Shown here: positions 47,122-59,900 of the stretch, piece by piece | Position numbering within the stretch: the stretch's first letter is position 1 | Layout: every line of letters starts with the position of its first letter | Source: Tetrahymena thermophila SB210 | Lineage: Eukaryota; Ciliophora; Oligohymenophorea; Hymenostomatida; Tetrahymenidae | Direction: 5' to 3' | Assembly: GCF_000189635.1 (NCBI RefSeq) | Contig: NW_002476509.1 | Coordinates: 41,693 to 105,692, forward strand | DNA: 64,000 bases | The notes under the pieces: model-generated | What the model saw: only the letters and a program-made list of their open reading frames with translations | What the model was told of the DNA's origin: nothing | The model's database searches: none | Position numbers and translations under genes: made by a program

Positions 47122-49499
47122 ATGAATTTAGATTTAGTTTAGTTATTTAATTTTAAGGCATCAAGCGATTTATTGACAAAGCTAATGGAAAGCTATGACA
47201 ATGAAATAAAAGAAGATGAAAAAACTCTAAAAGAGCTATCTGAAATAAAATAAAGATATGAAAAGAATGCTTCACCTGATTTGCTTATTCCTTATGACAA
47301 GATTTTAAGAGAAGCGGATGACTATAAATCTTTACTCATTTTGGCAGCTAATTGCAGTGAAATTTAAAAAGAAATAACCAATTATAATAAAAAATATAAA
47401 GAATTTTTCAATACTTACATTGAGATAAAGAGAATCAAAAAGTTATATGAATTCAACGAAGACACTTATAACTTAATCAATACTACTAAAAATCTTTGGG
47501 ACCAAGTTAAAGCATTAGATTTATAGTTTTTAGAAACTGGCAAGAGTACATTTTAGGCATTTATGTACAATTAGCTTGAAACCCTTTTTAAAAATTTTGA
47601 AACTCCAAACAACAATGTTTTGAATTCTGTTTTAAAAATGATTAATCTGCCTTACAAAAGGTACTAAATTCTTTATTTGTTTGAATAAGAATATTTTTAG
47701 CAGTCAAGTAAAGATTGTAAATTTTTTTTATAGTTCAAATAAAAAGGGATAGGAAGATTAAGAGGAAATTTTAATTGATAAAGAATACTAGTAAATAGTC
47801 CCTTATTATATAAGGAAACTAGTTCAAATAGATCATGTTATGAATGGTATCATACCAGAGAAAATGTTTTTTACTCGTGTATTAAGTGAATCAATTATTG
47901 TTGCAATTAATTTTCACTTTTTAGGAGAAAAAGAAACCAATGAACCTTCAAAGCCAGAGTGGTTCTTTGATTACCTCTAAGACACTTTTCAAAATAATGT
48001 TTAGAGATATGCAAGCATTTTCAAAAAAGGAAAAAGAGAAGAATCTGTTTTGCTTTTTATGCAAAATTTGTTTTAAAAAATATGTTTGAATCCAATTATA
48101 ATTCGTTTCAAGTAGGACAAAGAAACATTCTTGATGGATGATGACCTTTTGAGTCATTTTATCACCAAGCTTGAAACTCTTGAAAGTTATCTTGAAAAGT
48201 ATTGCTAGAACTTTATAATTTAATAAGAAAACGCTCAATTAGCTGAATAAAGATTCCTTCCTTACATATTAGAAAAAGTTTTATTGACGAATGAAGAAAA
48301 TATTTTAAATTTAATAATTAATAAAGAATTTAAAATATTTGATGAGAAAATTCTTTAGGTAAAATAAAAGCATCTAAAAATAATAAATAATATTTATTTC
48401 AATAATTTATTAGCCAATCCTGAAGGTAGACATGAGAGAGCTTCAGCCAAGATATGCAACAGAAAAAGTAAACTAAAATTATTTAATATAGAATTTAAAA
48501 TGAATTTTATTCATTAATTAGAATTTTGAGATTTTTCCTATAGTTGAAGATTACACTTTACTATTTGCCAAAACAGTTAAAAAATATGGATTTATTAAAG
48601 ATGCCACTTTAAAAGACAAAGTCAAATAAATACTTTAAGAATAATTCTTTAACAAATTTATGGAAAATTTGCATACCATTTTTGAATAAATCTTAGACAA
48701 CAGTGATGATATTACTCTCCAGTTAAGTAAGAAAATTGATATTTATTTATTTTTATGATTTGTTCTAATTAAATAAATATAGATGAATACTTCAGAAAAG
48801 TTTATAATATTTTGCGTTAGTACTAAGAGAATAATCCTTTAGGTGGTAAGGAAAATGACTTGAAGGTATTAAAAAAATTTAAATAAGAATGTATAGAGTA
48901 AGTAGTATTTAAGTTTAGTGATCCTATTATAAAAAGCAGCTTAAGAGATGCTAAAAAGTTAATTAATTCAACTTACTTTAAATATTTTACTCACCCCAAA
49001 ATTGTAGAAGAAACAGATGTAGATGTAAATGAGTTAAAAACATAAATATTTGATTCCCTAGTTAATCCACTAAAGTAATTATAGAAAAAAGTTAGCATAA
49101 AATCTTTTAAGTACATAATTAATAAATTATTGAAAGACTTCGAAGATTTTGTCTTTAATTAAATCTTCAAAAGCTATAATAAATTCTCTATATTTGGTAT
49201 GGAATTTTTAATAGACAGTATATTTTTCGTCATACTTGACACAGTTTAAACTTCCATTGAGAATCTACCAAATGTAGACTTTGAGAAACCCAAAGAAAAG
49301 TAAATTAATCCCATTTATATTTTTATAATTTATATTCTTTTTTAGATTGACTGAAATAGAAAAGTGTGCCACTATGGATAAAAAAAAGTTAAATCTTATG
49401 CTTAGTGCAGAATAAGTCGAAGTTTTAAGTCTTCATTTCAAATTATTGAAGAAAGAAGAGATCCAAATATTAGAAAGAATTAATTTGATTAACGTCTGA
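47122..49499 (+). CDS. RINT1: RINT1/Tip20-type tethering protein (Dsl1/NRZ complex)
   Basis: Six exons (47122-47660, 47734-48358, 48414-48467, 48522-48726, 48783-49299, 49346-49499) encode 697 residues, close to yeast Tip20 at about 700. The key signature is in exon 2: 'IVAINFHFLGEKETNEPSKP' followed by EWFF, matching the RINT1/Tip20 block 'HF.FHF.G...TN..DKPEWFF'. Exons 3-4 read 'ELQPRYATEK' and 'VEDYTLLFAKTVKKYG', like the family's 'ELKPT.CAE.F..LL...T.RY'. For exon 4 I used the acceptor at 48521; the tempting downstream CTATAG (48558-48563) would shift the frame and destroy the match. The C-terminus is all helical and ends 'LERINLINV'. In other eukaryotes the protein tethers Golgi-derived vesicles at the ER with ZW10/Dsl1. 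Moderately high confidence. Confidence 0.78.
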
Positions 49500-50329
49500 G
49501 AAAAAAAATTATTAATTTTATTTAAATAATATTTAAATTATTCACTTTTGTTTGCTTTAAAATATTTTTCTCAAATCAAAATAGTATTTTCTAAAAGATA
49601 TTATTTCATAATTTATTAATTGTTTTCAATATTTGAATCAATTATTAAATCAAAACAATATCAATAAAAAATTTTATAAAAATAACAAATATAAATTTAC
49701 ATTAAAATGAATTTAAACAAAAGTAAATTAATGAGTGAATAATATTCAATTGAAATACTTTACCACGATTACATAAGAGCCCTTACTAATTTATTAAAAT
49801 TTTCTTTAAAAATATTATCGCCTTTTTTTCATTTTTTAGCTTTTCAATAATAAAATATTATGAATCTTACCTTGAAAATGATAATTTATAATATTTATAT
49901 ACTATACATTCTCATTAATTATTATCTACTTAATTAAGATCTAAAAACTCATTTTATAAAATTATTTTAATTAAGATTTGTAAACAAGGATAAGAATATT
50001 TTCAAAAATCTGAATTAATGAGAATATAAAGATAAAATATCATATTTATTATAAGTAATTTAACTAAGTTTAGAAAATTTAAAAAGTATTCTCTTATTAT
50101 AATTTAATTTATAATTATAAAAATTGTCATAGAATAATAGTATTAATATATTGGTAATTAATTATATTGCTTTTATTTGTTAATTTTTTGATAACCTTAT
50201 TTATTTTATGAAAAATTATTATCAAGTTTTGCTTTCTTTCTTGATATCTATATTTTAATTTAATTTATCTAAATATTTTCATTCTATTTAGTCTTAAAAA
50301 ATATATTGTTTGATTTAAGTAAATTACTA
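49500..50329. other. Intergenic region, nothing recognised
   Basis: 830 bases of AT-rich DNA between two plus-strand genes: 3' region of the RINT1-like gene and promoter of the hydrolase gene. No coding frame seen. Confidence 0.55.
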
Positions 50330-51004
50330 ATGAATCACGATAGAAAGTATGCTTTGATAATAATTGATCTTTAGAATGATTTTTTAGAGGATAACCATTT
50401 CTCTGATTTAAGGGGTGGAGATTTGAAATTCAACAGGTCAATTCTTCCAAGAATAGATTAAATGTGCTAAGTATTTAGAAAAAATTAATTTCCAATTATA
50501 TGGATACATTCTATTTATGGTGAAGTAGAAGAGTTAAAATTATCACCTCTTTTCTTCAATCCCACAGAAGACAGGATTTAAAGAGTACCATTAAATAACC
50601 ATCTCTTAAGCGGAAGTCATAACTAAGGTTAACCTACTTGCTGTAAAAGAGATACAACTGGCATATAATTTTACAAAGAAGTTGTTAAAATGTAGGATTA
50701 AGAGTATGATAGGATTATTTAAAAATAGTATTATTCAGCTTTTAGAAAAACAGCTCTACTAGATTATTTAAAAGAAAAAAATATCTAACAAGTTGTTGTC
50801 TGTGGAATAGCAACCAATTATTGTTGTAGAGCTACAAGTGTTGACGCTTTTCATTTAGGTTTCGATGTAACTATGCTTTCAGATTGCTTAGCTGCATCAA
50901 CTTAAGAAAGACATAACACAGCTTTGAATGAGCTTAAAAATACAGATTTATAAATAATTGATTCAAGTTAATTTCTACTTATTTTAGATTAAAAAAATAA
51001 ATGA
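50330..51004 (+). CDS. Isochorismatase-like cysteine hydrolase
   Basis: Intronless, 224 residues, TGA stop. The fold and triad of the isochorismatase/nicotinamidase family are visible. The first strand 'YALIIIDLQNDF' carries the catalytic Asp13. 'QKQYYSAFRKT' supplies Lys132. 'VVCGIATNYCCRATSVDA' supplies the nucleophile Cys165 and the cis-peptide 'GIA' turn before it. 'GFDVTMLSDC' follows, as in the family. The substrate cannot be told: nicotinamidase, ureidoacrylate hydrolase and uncharacterised members share these residues. A metal-binding Asp-x-His motif typical of nicotinamidases is not evident, which makes nicotinamide less likely. There is no targeting signal, so it is probably cytosolic. 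Confidence 0.9.
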
Positions 51005-52524
51005 ATTTATTTAATATCTAAAATGATTATTTATCATTTTAATTTAAAATTTTAAAAAGAAATATTTTAAATAATATTTTCTATTTTAGTTTTTGAAACA
51101 TTTATTTAATGATAAAACAAATAAATATTTATTAAGTCCAGTTATTCATTTTTTTAAATATTTTAAAATATTTTTAATAATTTCTACTTTTTTATCTAAT
51201 TGATTTATGGATTTTTTACTAATAAAATAAGTTCATTAATAATATTTATTATTTATTTTTAAATTATAAAGTTATCAATGTGAAAAATGTTTAAATTTAT
51301 TTGTTTAATCTTTAAATATTTATAAAAGTAAAATATTATTTACTTACTGTTTGTTTTCTAAGATTTTATAATCAGTTTGATAGTAAAAAATATTCAATTT
51401 TTAATTTGTATTAAATAGAAATTCAATGCCTTTTCTTCTAAAATTGTTAAATATAAATAATAATTTATATATTTCTTTTCATTATATGGAGGGATATTTG
51501 CCATCTCAAAAATCTAATTAAATTTTTATTGGGATTTATTTAAAACTATCTCTTTTTAATATTATATAAATAATTTTAATCAATATAGTAAGTTTTATGA
51601 ATTTTTTTTTAATTTTAGGATATATGAATTATTATTTTAGGTTCTTTTTAGGTTTATTCTTAATTATTTCTGATTTACTTTTTTGTGTTATTATTTTAAT
51701 TTAGATATTTTAAAAATATTTTTATTTTACTAAATAGTTTGAATATTCCATTATACAGGTATTGTTTTAGTCAAAATATTATTAATAATTTAAAAATTTT
51801 TTTCTTCATATATGAAGTACTGCAAGATTAAGAATTTTTTTATCCGGTAAATTAATTAAATATTTGCTTAGTTTTGTATTTTTTCTTAAAAACAAAATCT
51901 GATTTATTTATTATCTATCAAAATGAAAAGAAAGAGTAATGTGGTAGAAATAACAAAAAATGAATGAATTAAGATAAATAAATATTTTCATGTAAAATAA
52001 AAAGATTTATTAGAATGTAATAAAAAATTTTAATTGATTGAAAAGTAATAAATTAGTTAATGAATGAATAAGAGAAATAAAAAATAAAGATTTGGAGGAT
52101 ATTAAATAATTAAAAAAAAGGATATCTACCTTATTTAATTAGCGGAAAAATGGAAAGAAAACACGTATTTGATAATATTGATTTGAATTGGTAAATAGCT
52201 ACAATGAAATGTTTATTTTGTTTTTTGCTTGATAAATTCATTGAAGAAAAAGAATGAATGAATGATTGACTGAAATAAAGATAGAAAGAATATATACTTG
52301 CTTGCTTTTTTGTTAGTATTTATGAATGTATCTTTTTTGCTTCAATAAAATAGAGATTGATATTTATTAATTAACAAATCAATATATTAAAATAGCATAT
52401 CTGATATCTTAATTGTTTGAATAAAGAAAAATTAAATATTAATTTCCAAGCATAAAATAAAATAGGAAACAAACACAAACAAACAAACAAATTAATTAAT
52501 TACTCATCAGCAACTTAAGCAGCG
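51005..52524. other. Intergenic region with simple repeats
   Basis: About 1.5 kb of AT-rich DNA. It includes GAAT/TGAA-type runs near 51955-52065 and 52255-52270, and a CAAA tract at 52467-52490 just before RPN2. No gene seen. Confidence 0.55.
52467..52490 (+). repeat. (CAAA)n tract in the RPN2 leader
   Basis: CAAACACAAACAAACAAACAA lies about 35 bases before the ATG, followed by AATT repeats. Confidence 0.65.
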
Positions 52525-54792
52525 ATGAATACAATTAAGGCATATTCATATTTATTCCTTCTAATTTGCTTCCTCACATTCACATAGGCATAAATTTCTT
52601 AGGAATATATCAAATAAAGCGAGGTTTTTGTAAGAAATTCTATTGAGAATGGTCTTTTGAACTTTGAAAACTTATACAAAGAAGGATTTAATTATAAAGC
52701 ACTAGCTGACTTAAACGTAATTTAAAGCGCAAATGCTTGCTCGTTTTTGCAAAAGTAAGGAGATATCCAAAAGCTTCTCACTGATTCTAAATCTATATAT
52801 TACTTCTTGAAGCTTAAGTAAATGATTCCTAAATGCAACATAGAATACTCAACAGTAATTCATTACTTAAAATGATAAGTTTAATCAGATTTATTTCTAA
52901 ATTTTATTTTGATTCACAATAATTCTGATGCTCAGCAATATTTTTTTACATATTTTAATAGGCTGCTATCAAGGAAGTCTTACAAAATGAAAGCAGCAGT
53001 GTTGATACTCCAGAATAAGTTTACTACACAACAGCTTTGGCATTTGAATTAAATATGGAAAAGATCTACTCTTAAACATGCGGTTTATATATGATATACC
53101 TCCAATAAGATGGTACTTCTAGAGTCAGATCATAGGATTAAGTAATTGAATTTATTCTTTCATGAGTTTAAAAGAAATAAATATTTTAGCTTTTTGAGTT
53201 AGTAAAAATTAATAATATTTAATAAAAGGAAAATAGAAATAATATTGCAACTGGATATATTTTGGATACCTTGCAACTTTGCTTGTTGTAATAATAGTAA
53301 GGTAATTAAAATCAAATCAAAAAATCCTTTAACGAAACTGAGGTTCTCAAGTTTATTGATATTCCTTTAGAAAGTATCTTAGTTAATTCAGTTTAGGTAG
53401 AGAATAGATAAATATGTATTTTGGAGAGCACTTTAACTTTGGAAGTTACAGCAAAAATTTATAAATTTTTCACAACTGTTACAGCTATTTAGAATCTTTA
53501 ATCTTATAAAACATTCCAAAGCAAATTCAAAAATGGAATTCTCAGCTTCTTAAAGGAAAATGCTAATTCTCAAATTCTCAACCCTAGTGAAAAGTTTGAG
53601 CTCGTCAATATTTATTTGGTAAATTTAATTTTTTAAAGCTAATTTATAATGAACTAAACATTTTTTCTTTAAAAAGAATGCTAAAGATTCAGATGTTGTC
53701 ACTGTTAAAAAAGCCCTTTATGATTTAAAGACAAAATAATCCTCTATTTTAGTTCATTACGAAAATATTCTTGGTGAAAAAACCCAAAAAACTCAACCTC
53801 TCAAGGCTGCTCTTTACAGACGTGAAAAATTAGTCCAAGCTGATATTTTATCTACAAATAGCACAAATGAATAATGGCCACTTGAATTTAAGATTAACAA
53901 TTCATTAATTACTGAACCTGGTTTCCATTATTTGAAAATTTATAATAACTAAGAAGAAATACTATCAGAAAAGGTGCTCTTTACTACCACTTTAACAGTT
54001 AAAAACATAGAATTTGAAGTTGCTTAAGGAAAGGGAAAAATACCTAAGAAATACACCCACTCTTACAATCTTAAGACTAAAAAGGTTGAAAAAGTTCAGG
54101 CAAACCAAAACTCTTTTGTTTATGTTCAATTCGCTTTTTCTTTTGCAAATGAAAAATATTAATTCTCTCCCTCTCAAGTCGCTATTCGTTTGAGACACCC
54201 TACTTTTAAAGGTGTTACCCATCTTGTTAATGCAGAATATGATGAAATTTCCAATTCTTATCTTGCAATCGTAGACTTTGGCGATCCTTTAATTATTTTA
54301 CCTTACTCAGCCACTTATGAAGCTGAATTAATCATTGCTGACCAAAGACTTACTTAATAAATTGTTCATAATTTTGTAACCCTTGAAACCACTTTCAAAA
54401 CTAACCGTAATGACAAAAACCCACCTAATGATGCAGATTACATACTCCCTAAGCCAATTTCATATGTAATTAATGACGAAATCAAGACTCCTCCTATCCT
54501 TTTCATTTATGCTGTTGTCTTTATGATGGCTTGCTGTTTCATTTTCTTCTTTGTTATGCTAAATAAGATAGACTTGAATTGGGATAAATACAACAATTTA
54601 TCTGGATTATAAAAAATCTATGTTCAAATCTTTATACTTTCAATATTAATAGCTTTCTCCTTACTTCTACTTTTCTGGGTATAGATTAACCTCATGGAAA
54701 CAGTTACTTATATTTGTGCAGGAATCATCCCATTCTTAATAATTGGTAACTTAGCACTTAACAGTTTAACTGGAAGTAAAAAGTAAAACTGA
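52525..54792 (+). CDS. RPN2: Ribophorin II, oligosaccharyltransferase subunit (RPN2/Swp1)
   Basis: Four exons (52525-52854, 52962-53141, 53229-53618, 53677-54792), all splitting between codons, encode 671 residues. There is a signal peptide at residues 1-22 (MNTIKAYSYLFLLICFLTFT). A large lumenal region follows, then 'PPILFIYAVVFMMACCFIFF' as the first of three membrane helices. The others begin at 'QKIYVQIFILSILIAFSLLL' and 'METVTYICAGIIPFLIIGNL', ending in GSKKQN. The last part parallels ribophorin II of animals: a Pro-rich lumenal junction, one helix, a short loop 'IDLNWDKYNNL', then two helices and a basic tail. The protein is an ER membrane subunit of the complex that transfers N-glycans to Asn, relevant to the heavily NxT-containing surface antigen at 57-60 kb. 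Low primary similarity in the lumenal part is usual for this family. Confidence 0.82.
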
Positions 54793-55372
54793 TCAATTAG
54801 TATTTCAGATTTCATAATATCAAATAAAATTAATTGATTCTGTAAAAAAACTATATTTTTTATGATTTTGTATCTTTGTATGTTTCATTTACTCATAATA
54901 AATACTCTATTTTAAAACTATGATAAAAATAAAAATTTTAATAATAAAGCATATTTGTTCTTCAGACATTTATTTTTTAATATTTTTTATCTATTTATTT
55001 TAGTTAGTTTAATCGAACTGAGTATAAAAAAATATATGTTTAAATCTTCCATTTTAAAAATTTACTGATAAAATTTGATCCATACCAAATTTAATAATAT
55101 CTTTTCATGAGATATTTAATTCTTTGAACTTTCACTATGTATTTTACTAAGAGTCAAATTTTTCCTTTTTACGTTTTTCGAATTCATTTTTTAATTAAAA
55201 AATTGAAATGAATAACGCAGACCTCTATGAATAGAATTTATATAGAGCATAATCTAAAGAAATTAATTAAAAAATTAGAAAAATTACCAAATTTGTTGAA
55301 AGAAAAAAAAATTTATAGCACATCTAATTTAAAAGAAATAGGTTTGAAAGTTAAAAAAATCTAGTATATAAA
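54793..55372. other. Intergenic region, nothing recognised
   Basis: 580 bases of AT-rich DNA between RPN2 and the Rab4-like gene; promoter of the latter. No coding frame or repeat of note. Confidence 0.55.
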
Positions 55373-56254
55373 ATGGATAAGGAAAAGTCATATGATCTAT
55401 TATATAAATTTATAATTATTGGCAATACAAGCACTGGCAAAACATGCACTTTACACAATTTTCTTGAGGGAAAATGTAATATTATATTTTTTTAATATAT
55501 TGCATAAAGTATGACAGTTTAATTCTTACAAATATCATGCTTTGTGAGATTAAAAATACAAAATTTATTTTAAATCAATGATAACTAAATTATTCTTATA
55601 TTAAAATAGTTAAAAAAAACTCTTCTTACACAATTGGCGTTGAGTTTGGCTCAAAAGTAGTGACTGCAAAAAATAAAAACATTAAATTATAAATTTGGGA
55701 TACAGCTGGTTAAGAGAGATTTAAATCAGTAGCAAGAACTTATTATAGAGGAGGATTAGGTGCTATAATCGTTTATGACATTACAGAGTAGATATTTTAT
55801 TTTTAGATATTTTTGTTTAAACTAAAATTAATTTTAGTGTAGAATCATTTCACTCTGTAAAATAATGGATAGCAGATGCAAGAGAATTAGCTAGAAGTGA
55901 CATTTGTATAGCAGTTTGTGGAAATAAATGCGATTTGAAAGAAGAAAGACAAGTTTCTTAACAAGATGCTGAAAACTTCTGTAAAGAAAATAATGTGATG
56001 TTTTTTGAAATATCTGCCTTAACTGGTGAAAATGTTGAGAATGCCTTTTTAGAAGTCACTAAAGTTATCACTGAAATGGTTGAAAAAGGTAAAAAATTAA
56101 CTTAATTTGAATAAATCATAAAAATTGATAATTTTTTTTACAAAAAGGTTAAATTAGTATGTCTGATTTAAAGCCAAGAATTACTGCAGGTTTAGGAGAA
56201 CACACTAGAAAGCCAGACTTATAAGAATAAAATTAAAATATGTGTTCTTGCTGA
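55373..56254 (+). CDS. RAB4: Rab4-like small GTPase
   Basis: Four exons (55373-55475, 55610-55787, 55838-56088, 56148-56254) encode 212 residues. All G motifs are present: P-loop 'GNTSTGKT' (17-24), switch I 'YTIGVEFGSK', 'WDTAGQERFKSV', 'GNKCDL' and 'ISALTGENVENAF'. The C-terminus is CSC, a double-Cys geranylgeranylation motif. 'TLHNFLEGKF' and 'GVEFGSK' together with 'RFKSVARTYYRGG' match Rab4 best, though Rab2 and Rab14 are close. Rab4 controls fast endocytic recycling. The catalytic Gln of WDTAGQ is encoded by TAA, a clear internal proof of the ciliate code. The P-loop has Ser-Thr where Rab4 has Ala-Gly-Thr, a tolerated change. Confidence 0.9.
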
Positions 56255-56958
56255 CTTTAATTTTTAAATTATATTTAGTTAAATCTAATCAATCGATCAA
56301 TCAACTATGAATATAAAATAATAATAACTTTTTTTGATGAAATATATTTAAAAATGAATGAAATAACTAAAAAAATAAATAAACAAGCATTATTAGTATA
56401 AGAATTAAGCTAAAATAAATTAAGTAAATAAACAATAAATAAATAAAATATTTTCCTATCAAATCTAATTATATCTTTAAACATACATACATACATCCAT
56501 CCATCCATATTTGTTAATATTTCTGTTTAATCTTAATCAATCAGTTTCTCAAGAAAATTTATTAACAAATTAACAATCTTTTATAATTTAATTAAATAAT
56601 TAACCTTAATATCTTGAAAAGAAATAAACTTATTAATTAATTTGTTATTATTTCTTCATATTATAAGCCAAATTAATTAATCAAATATTTAACTTAATAG
56701 TTTATTAGAATTTTGAATTTGATTTGATTTTAGATTTTATGACAGAAATTATAGTTCAATAACTTTAGAATAAATAAATTCATAAATTTTAATTAAACTT
56801 TCAGGAATTTAAAATAATGTGAATTTTACTTTTTTAAATGTTTTCATATGAATTGATGATAAAATATTAAAATTTTAAATTTATAATACTTAGAAAACAT
56901 AAAAATATATATAAAAAGTTAAGCTTATATAAATTATTGCTTTTTTTGATTAGTATTT
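56255..56958. other. Convergent intergenic region
   Basis: 700 bases between the 3' ends of the Rab4-like gene (plus) and the surface antigen gene (minus). It contains short tetranucleotide runs (ACAT then CCAT) at about 56482-56508. No gene seen. Confidence 0.6.
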
Positions 56959-59900
56959 TCAATAATAGAAAACACATAAAACAATCAGGCTAAAGGTAAA
57001 TGCAAGCCATGAACCAAATGTACTTGAAACACAATACAATCCATCTGCTGAAGCCAAAGGAGTTTAGGTGTTGCAAAGAGAACAGTCAAGATTAGTCCAT
57101 TTAATAGTTCTAGCACTACCACAAGTAGCTTATGTTGGTACACATGAAGTACCGTTATTATTTGCCCAAAAATTATTGTTATTGTATTGAATTGCACAAG
57201 CAGCACAAATAAAATCGGTAAAATTGAATGATACTTAGCAATTAATTGATCTACTTGAAACACATTTTGAACCATCAAGGCTTGCAAATGGAGCGTATGG
57301 AGAGCATAGTGCACAGTCTGAATCACTCCAAGAATTAGGTACTCTATTTATGCCACATGTTGCTGAAGAAGCAACACATGAGTTACCAAGAATATTTACA
57401 TACACTCTGTTATTAACAATAGTGACATTCTAGTTGCTAGTTGAGTTTGTGCTATTATTATTTTATGGAATAGTACTGTTGTTGTTACTGTCGGTATTAT
57501 TAGAGTTACTATTCGTGTTATTAGATACCGTAGCATTTTAATTACTCAACTAAGCGCATTCAAAGCATATAGAATCCGTTAAATTGAAATTCGCTGTACA
57601 ATTACTTGGTGAAAAAGAGAAGCAATAGTCACCTCCACTTGATGCTAGAGGCTTGTCAGGAGAGCAAAGGGAGCAATCTCCGTCATTCCAATTAATAATT
57701 CTATTACTACCACATGTTGCATTAGAGGCAACGCAAGCTGTTCCATTTGCATTCGCAAATATTTTTAGGTTTACACTTGTATTATTAGTACTGTTGGCAT
57801 TATTGGTTTAATTGCCATTATTAGCATTAGTACTGTTGTCTGTACTGTTGCTAATTTGAATGTATTAAGCACATGCATAGCAAATTGAATCAGTTAATCC
57901 TTAAGTAGAATTACAATTTTTATTCTAAACACCAATACAAGAGACTCCTGCACTTGAAGAAATGGGAGTCAAAGGATTGCATAGTGCGCAATCTGAGTCT
58001 GTCCAAGAATTTAGAGCTCTGTCACTACCACATGTAGCAGAAGAAGCAACACAAGCAGTACCATTTAGATTGGCATACAGCTTCAAGTTCATACTTGTAC
58101 TATTGTTATTATTAGAATTTGTGCTATTTCCATTATCAGTACTATTGTTAGAATTAGTGCTATTGTTATTGTTAGTACTATTGTTGTTGTTCTGTTAAGC
58201 ACATAGTGAGCAAATAGAATCTGTTAAACCAGAAGTTGCATTACAAAGGTTCTACTGACCAATTATACATGAAGATTTGTCACCAGAAGCTAAAGGAGTT
58301 AAAGGATTACAAAGGGCACAATCTGCATCAGTCCAAGAATTTAGAGCTCTGCCACTGCCACATGTTGCAGAAGAAGCTACACAAGCTGTACCATTTAGAT
58401 TAGCATACAGATTCAAGTTCATACTTGTACTATTGTTATTATTAGAATTTGTGCTATTTCCATTATCAGTACTATTGTTAGAATTAGTGCTATTGTTATT
58501 GTTAGTACTATTGTTGTTGTTTTGTTAAGCGCATAGTGAGCAAATAGAATCTGTTAAACCAGAAGTTGCATTACAAAGGTTCTACTGACCAATTATACAT
58601 GAAGATTTGTCACCAGAAGCTAAAGGAGTTAAAGGATTACAAAGGGCACAATCTGCATCAGTCCAAGAATTTAGGGCTCTGCCACTGCCACATGTTGCAG
58701 AAGAAGCTACACAAGCTGTACCATTTAGATTAGCATACAGATTCAAGTTCATACTTGTACTATTGTTATTATTAGAATTTGTGCTATTTCCATTATCAGT
58801 ACTATTGTTAGAATTAGTGCTATTGTTATTGTTAGTACTATTGTTGTTGTTTTGTTAAGCGCATAGTGAGCAAATAGAATCTGTTAAACCAGAAGTTGCA
58901 TTACAAAGGTTCTACTGACCAATTATACATGAAGATTTGTCACCAGAAGCAAAAGGAGTTAATGGATTACATAGAACACAATCTGCATCAGTCCATGTAT
59001 TATTAGCTCTGTTACTTCCACACGAAGCTGAAGATGCAACACATGCAGTTCCATTTTAATTAGCAAACACAGGTTCGTTAGAATTTGTGCTATTATTAGC
59101 ATTCGTACTGTTGTTATTAGAATTGGTGCTATTAAACTATTAGTAACAAGAGGCACAAATAGCATCTGTTAATCCTGAAGTTGCATTACAATTGTTCTAT
59201 TAGGTGATTACAATACACGTAGAATTATCAATGGAAGCGACTGGAGTTGAAGGATTGCAAAGGGCACAATCTGCATCATTCCATGTATTAGGAGCTCTGC
59301 TACTTCCACATGAAGCTGAAGATGCAACACATACTGTTCCGTTATAATTAGCAAACAAAATTTAAGTAGAATTGGTGCTATTGTTATTATTAGCATTCGT
59401 ACTGTTGTTATTAGAATTAGTGCTATTATTGTTATTTTGTTATGAGCATGAGGCACAAATATCATCTGTTAATCCTGAAGTTGCATTACAATTATTCTGT
59501 TAAGAGCTTAAAACACAAGAAGATTTATCGCTGGAAGCAACAGGAGCCAAAGGATTGCAAAGAGCACAATCTGCGTCAGTCCATGTATTAGGAGCTCTGC
59601 TACTTCCGCATGAGTCAGATGATGCAACACATGCAGTTCCATTATTATTGGCAAATAAAAGCTAATTTGAATTAGTACTATTACCTCCACTTGGATTTGT
59701 GCTATTTGTGCTGTTATTATTATTTTATTAGGCACAGGAGGCACATATAGCATCTGTTAATCCAGAGGTAGCATTGCAATTATTTGATGAGGAGTTTGCT
59801 TAGCAAGAAGATTTATCACTAGAAGCAAAAGGAGCTAAAGGATTACAAAGAGCACAATCAGCATCTGTCCAAGTGTTAGGCATTCTATTGCTTCCACAAG

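Noticed and set aside
48558..48563. CTATAG as the acceptor for exon 4 of the RINT1-like gene
   Set aside because: Using it shifts the frame and gives a protein unlike the family. The acceptor at 48521 keeps the frame and adds residues leading into VEDYTLLFAKTV.
55610..55787. In-frame TAA in the Rab4-like gene that could be read as a break
   Set aside because: It falls at the invariant Gln of WDTAGQ, so TAA is Gln. The same holds throughout the window; only TGA ends genes.
58277..58936. Regular direct repeats that might suggest a CRISPR array
   Set aside because: The 330-bp period is one protein module in a eukaryotic gene; there are no short repeats with unique spacers.
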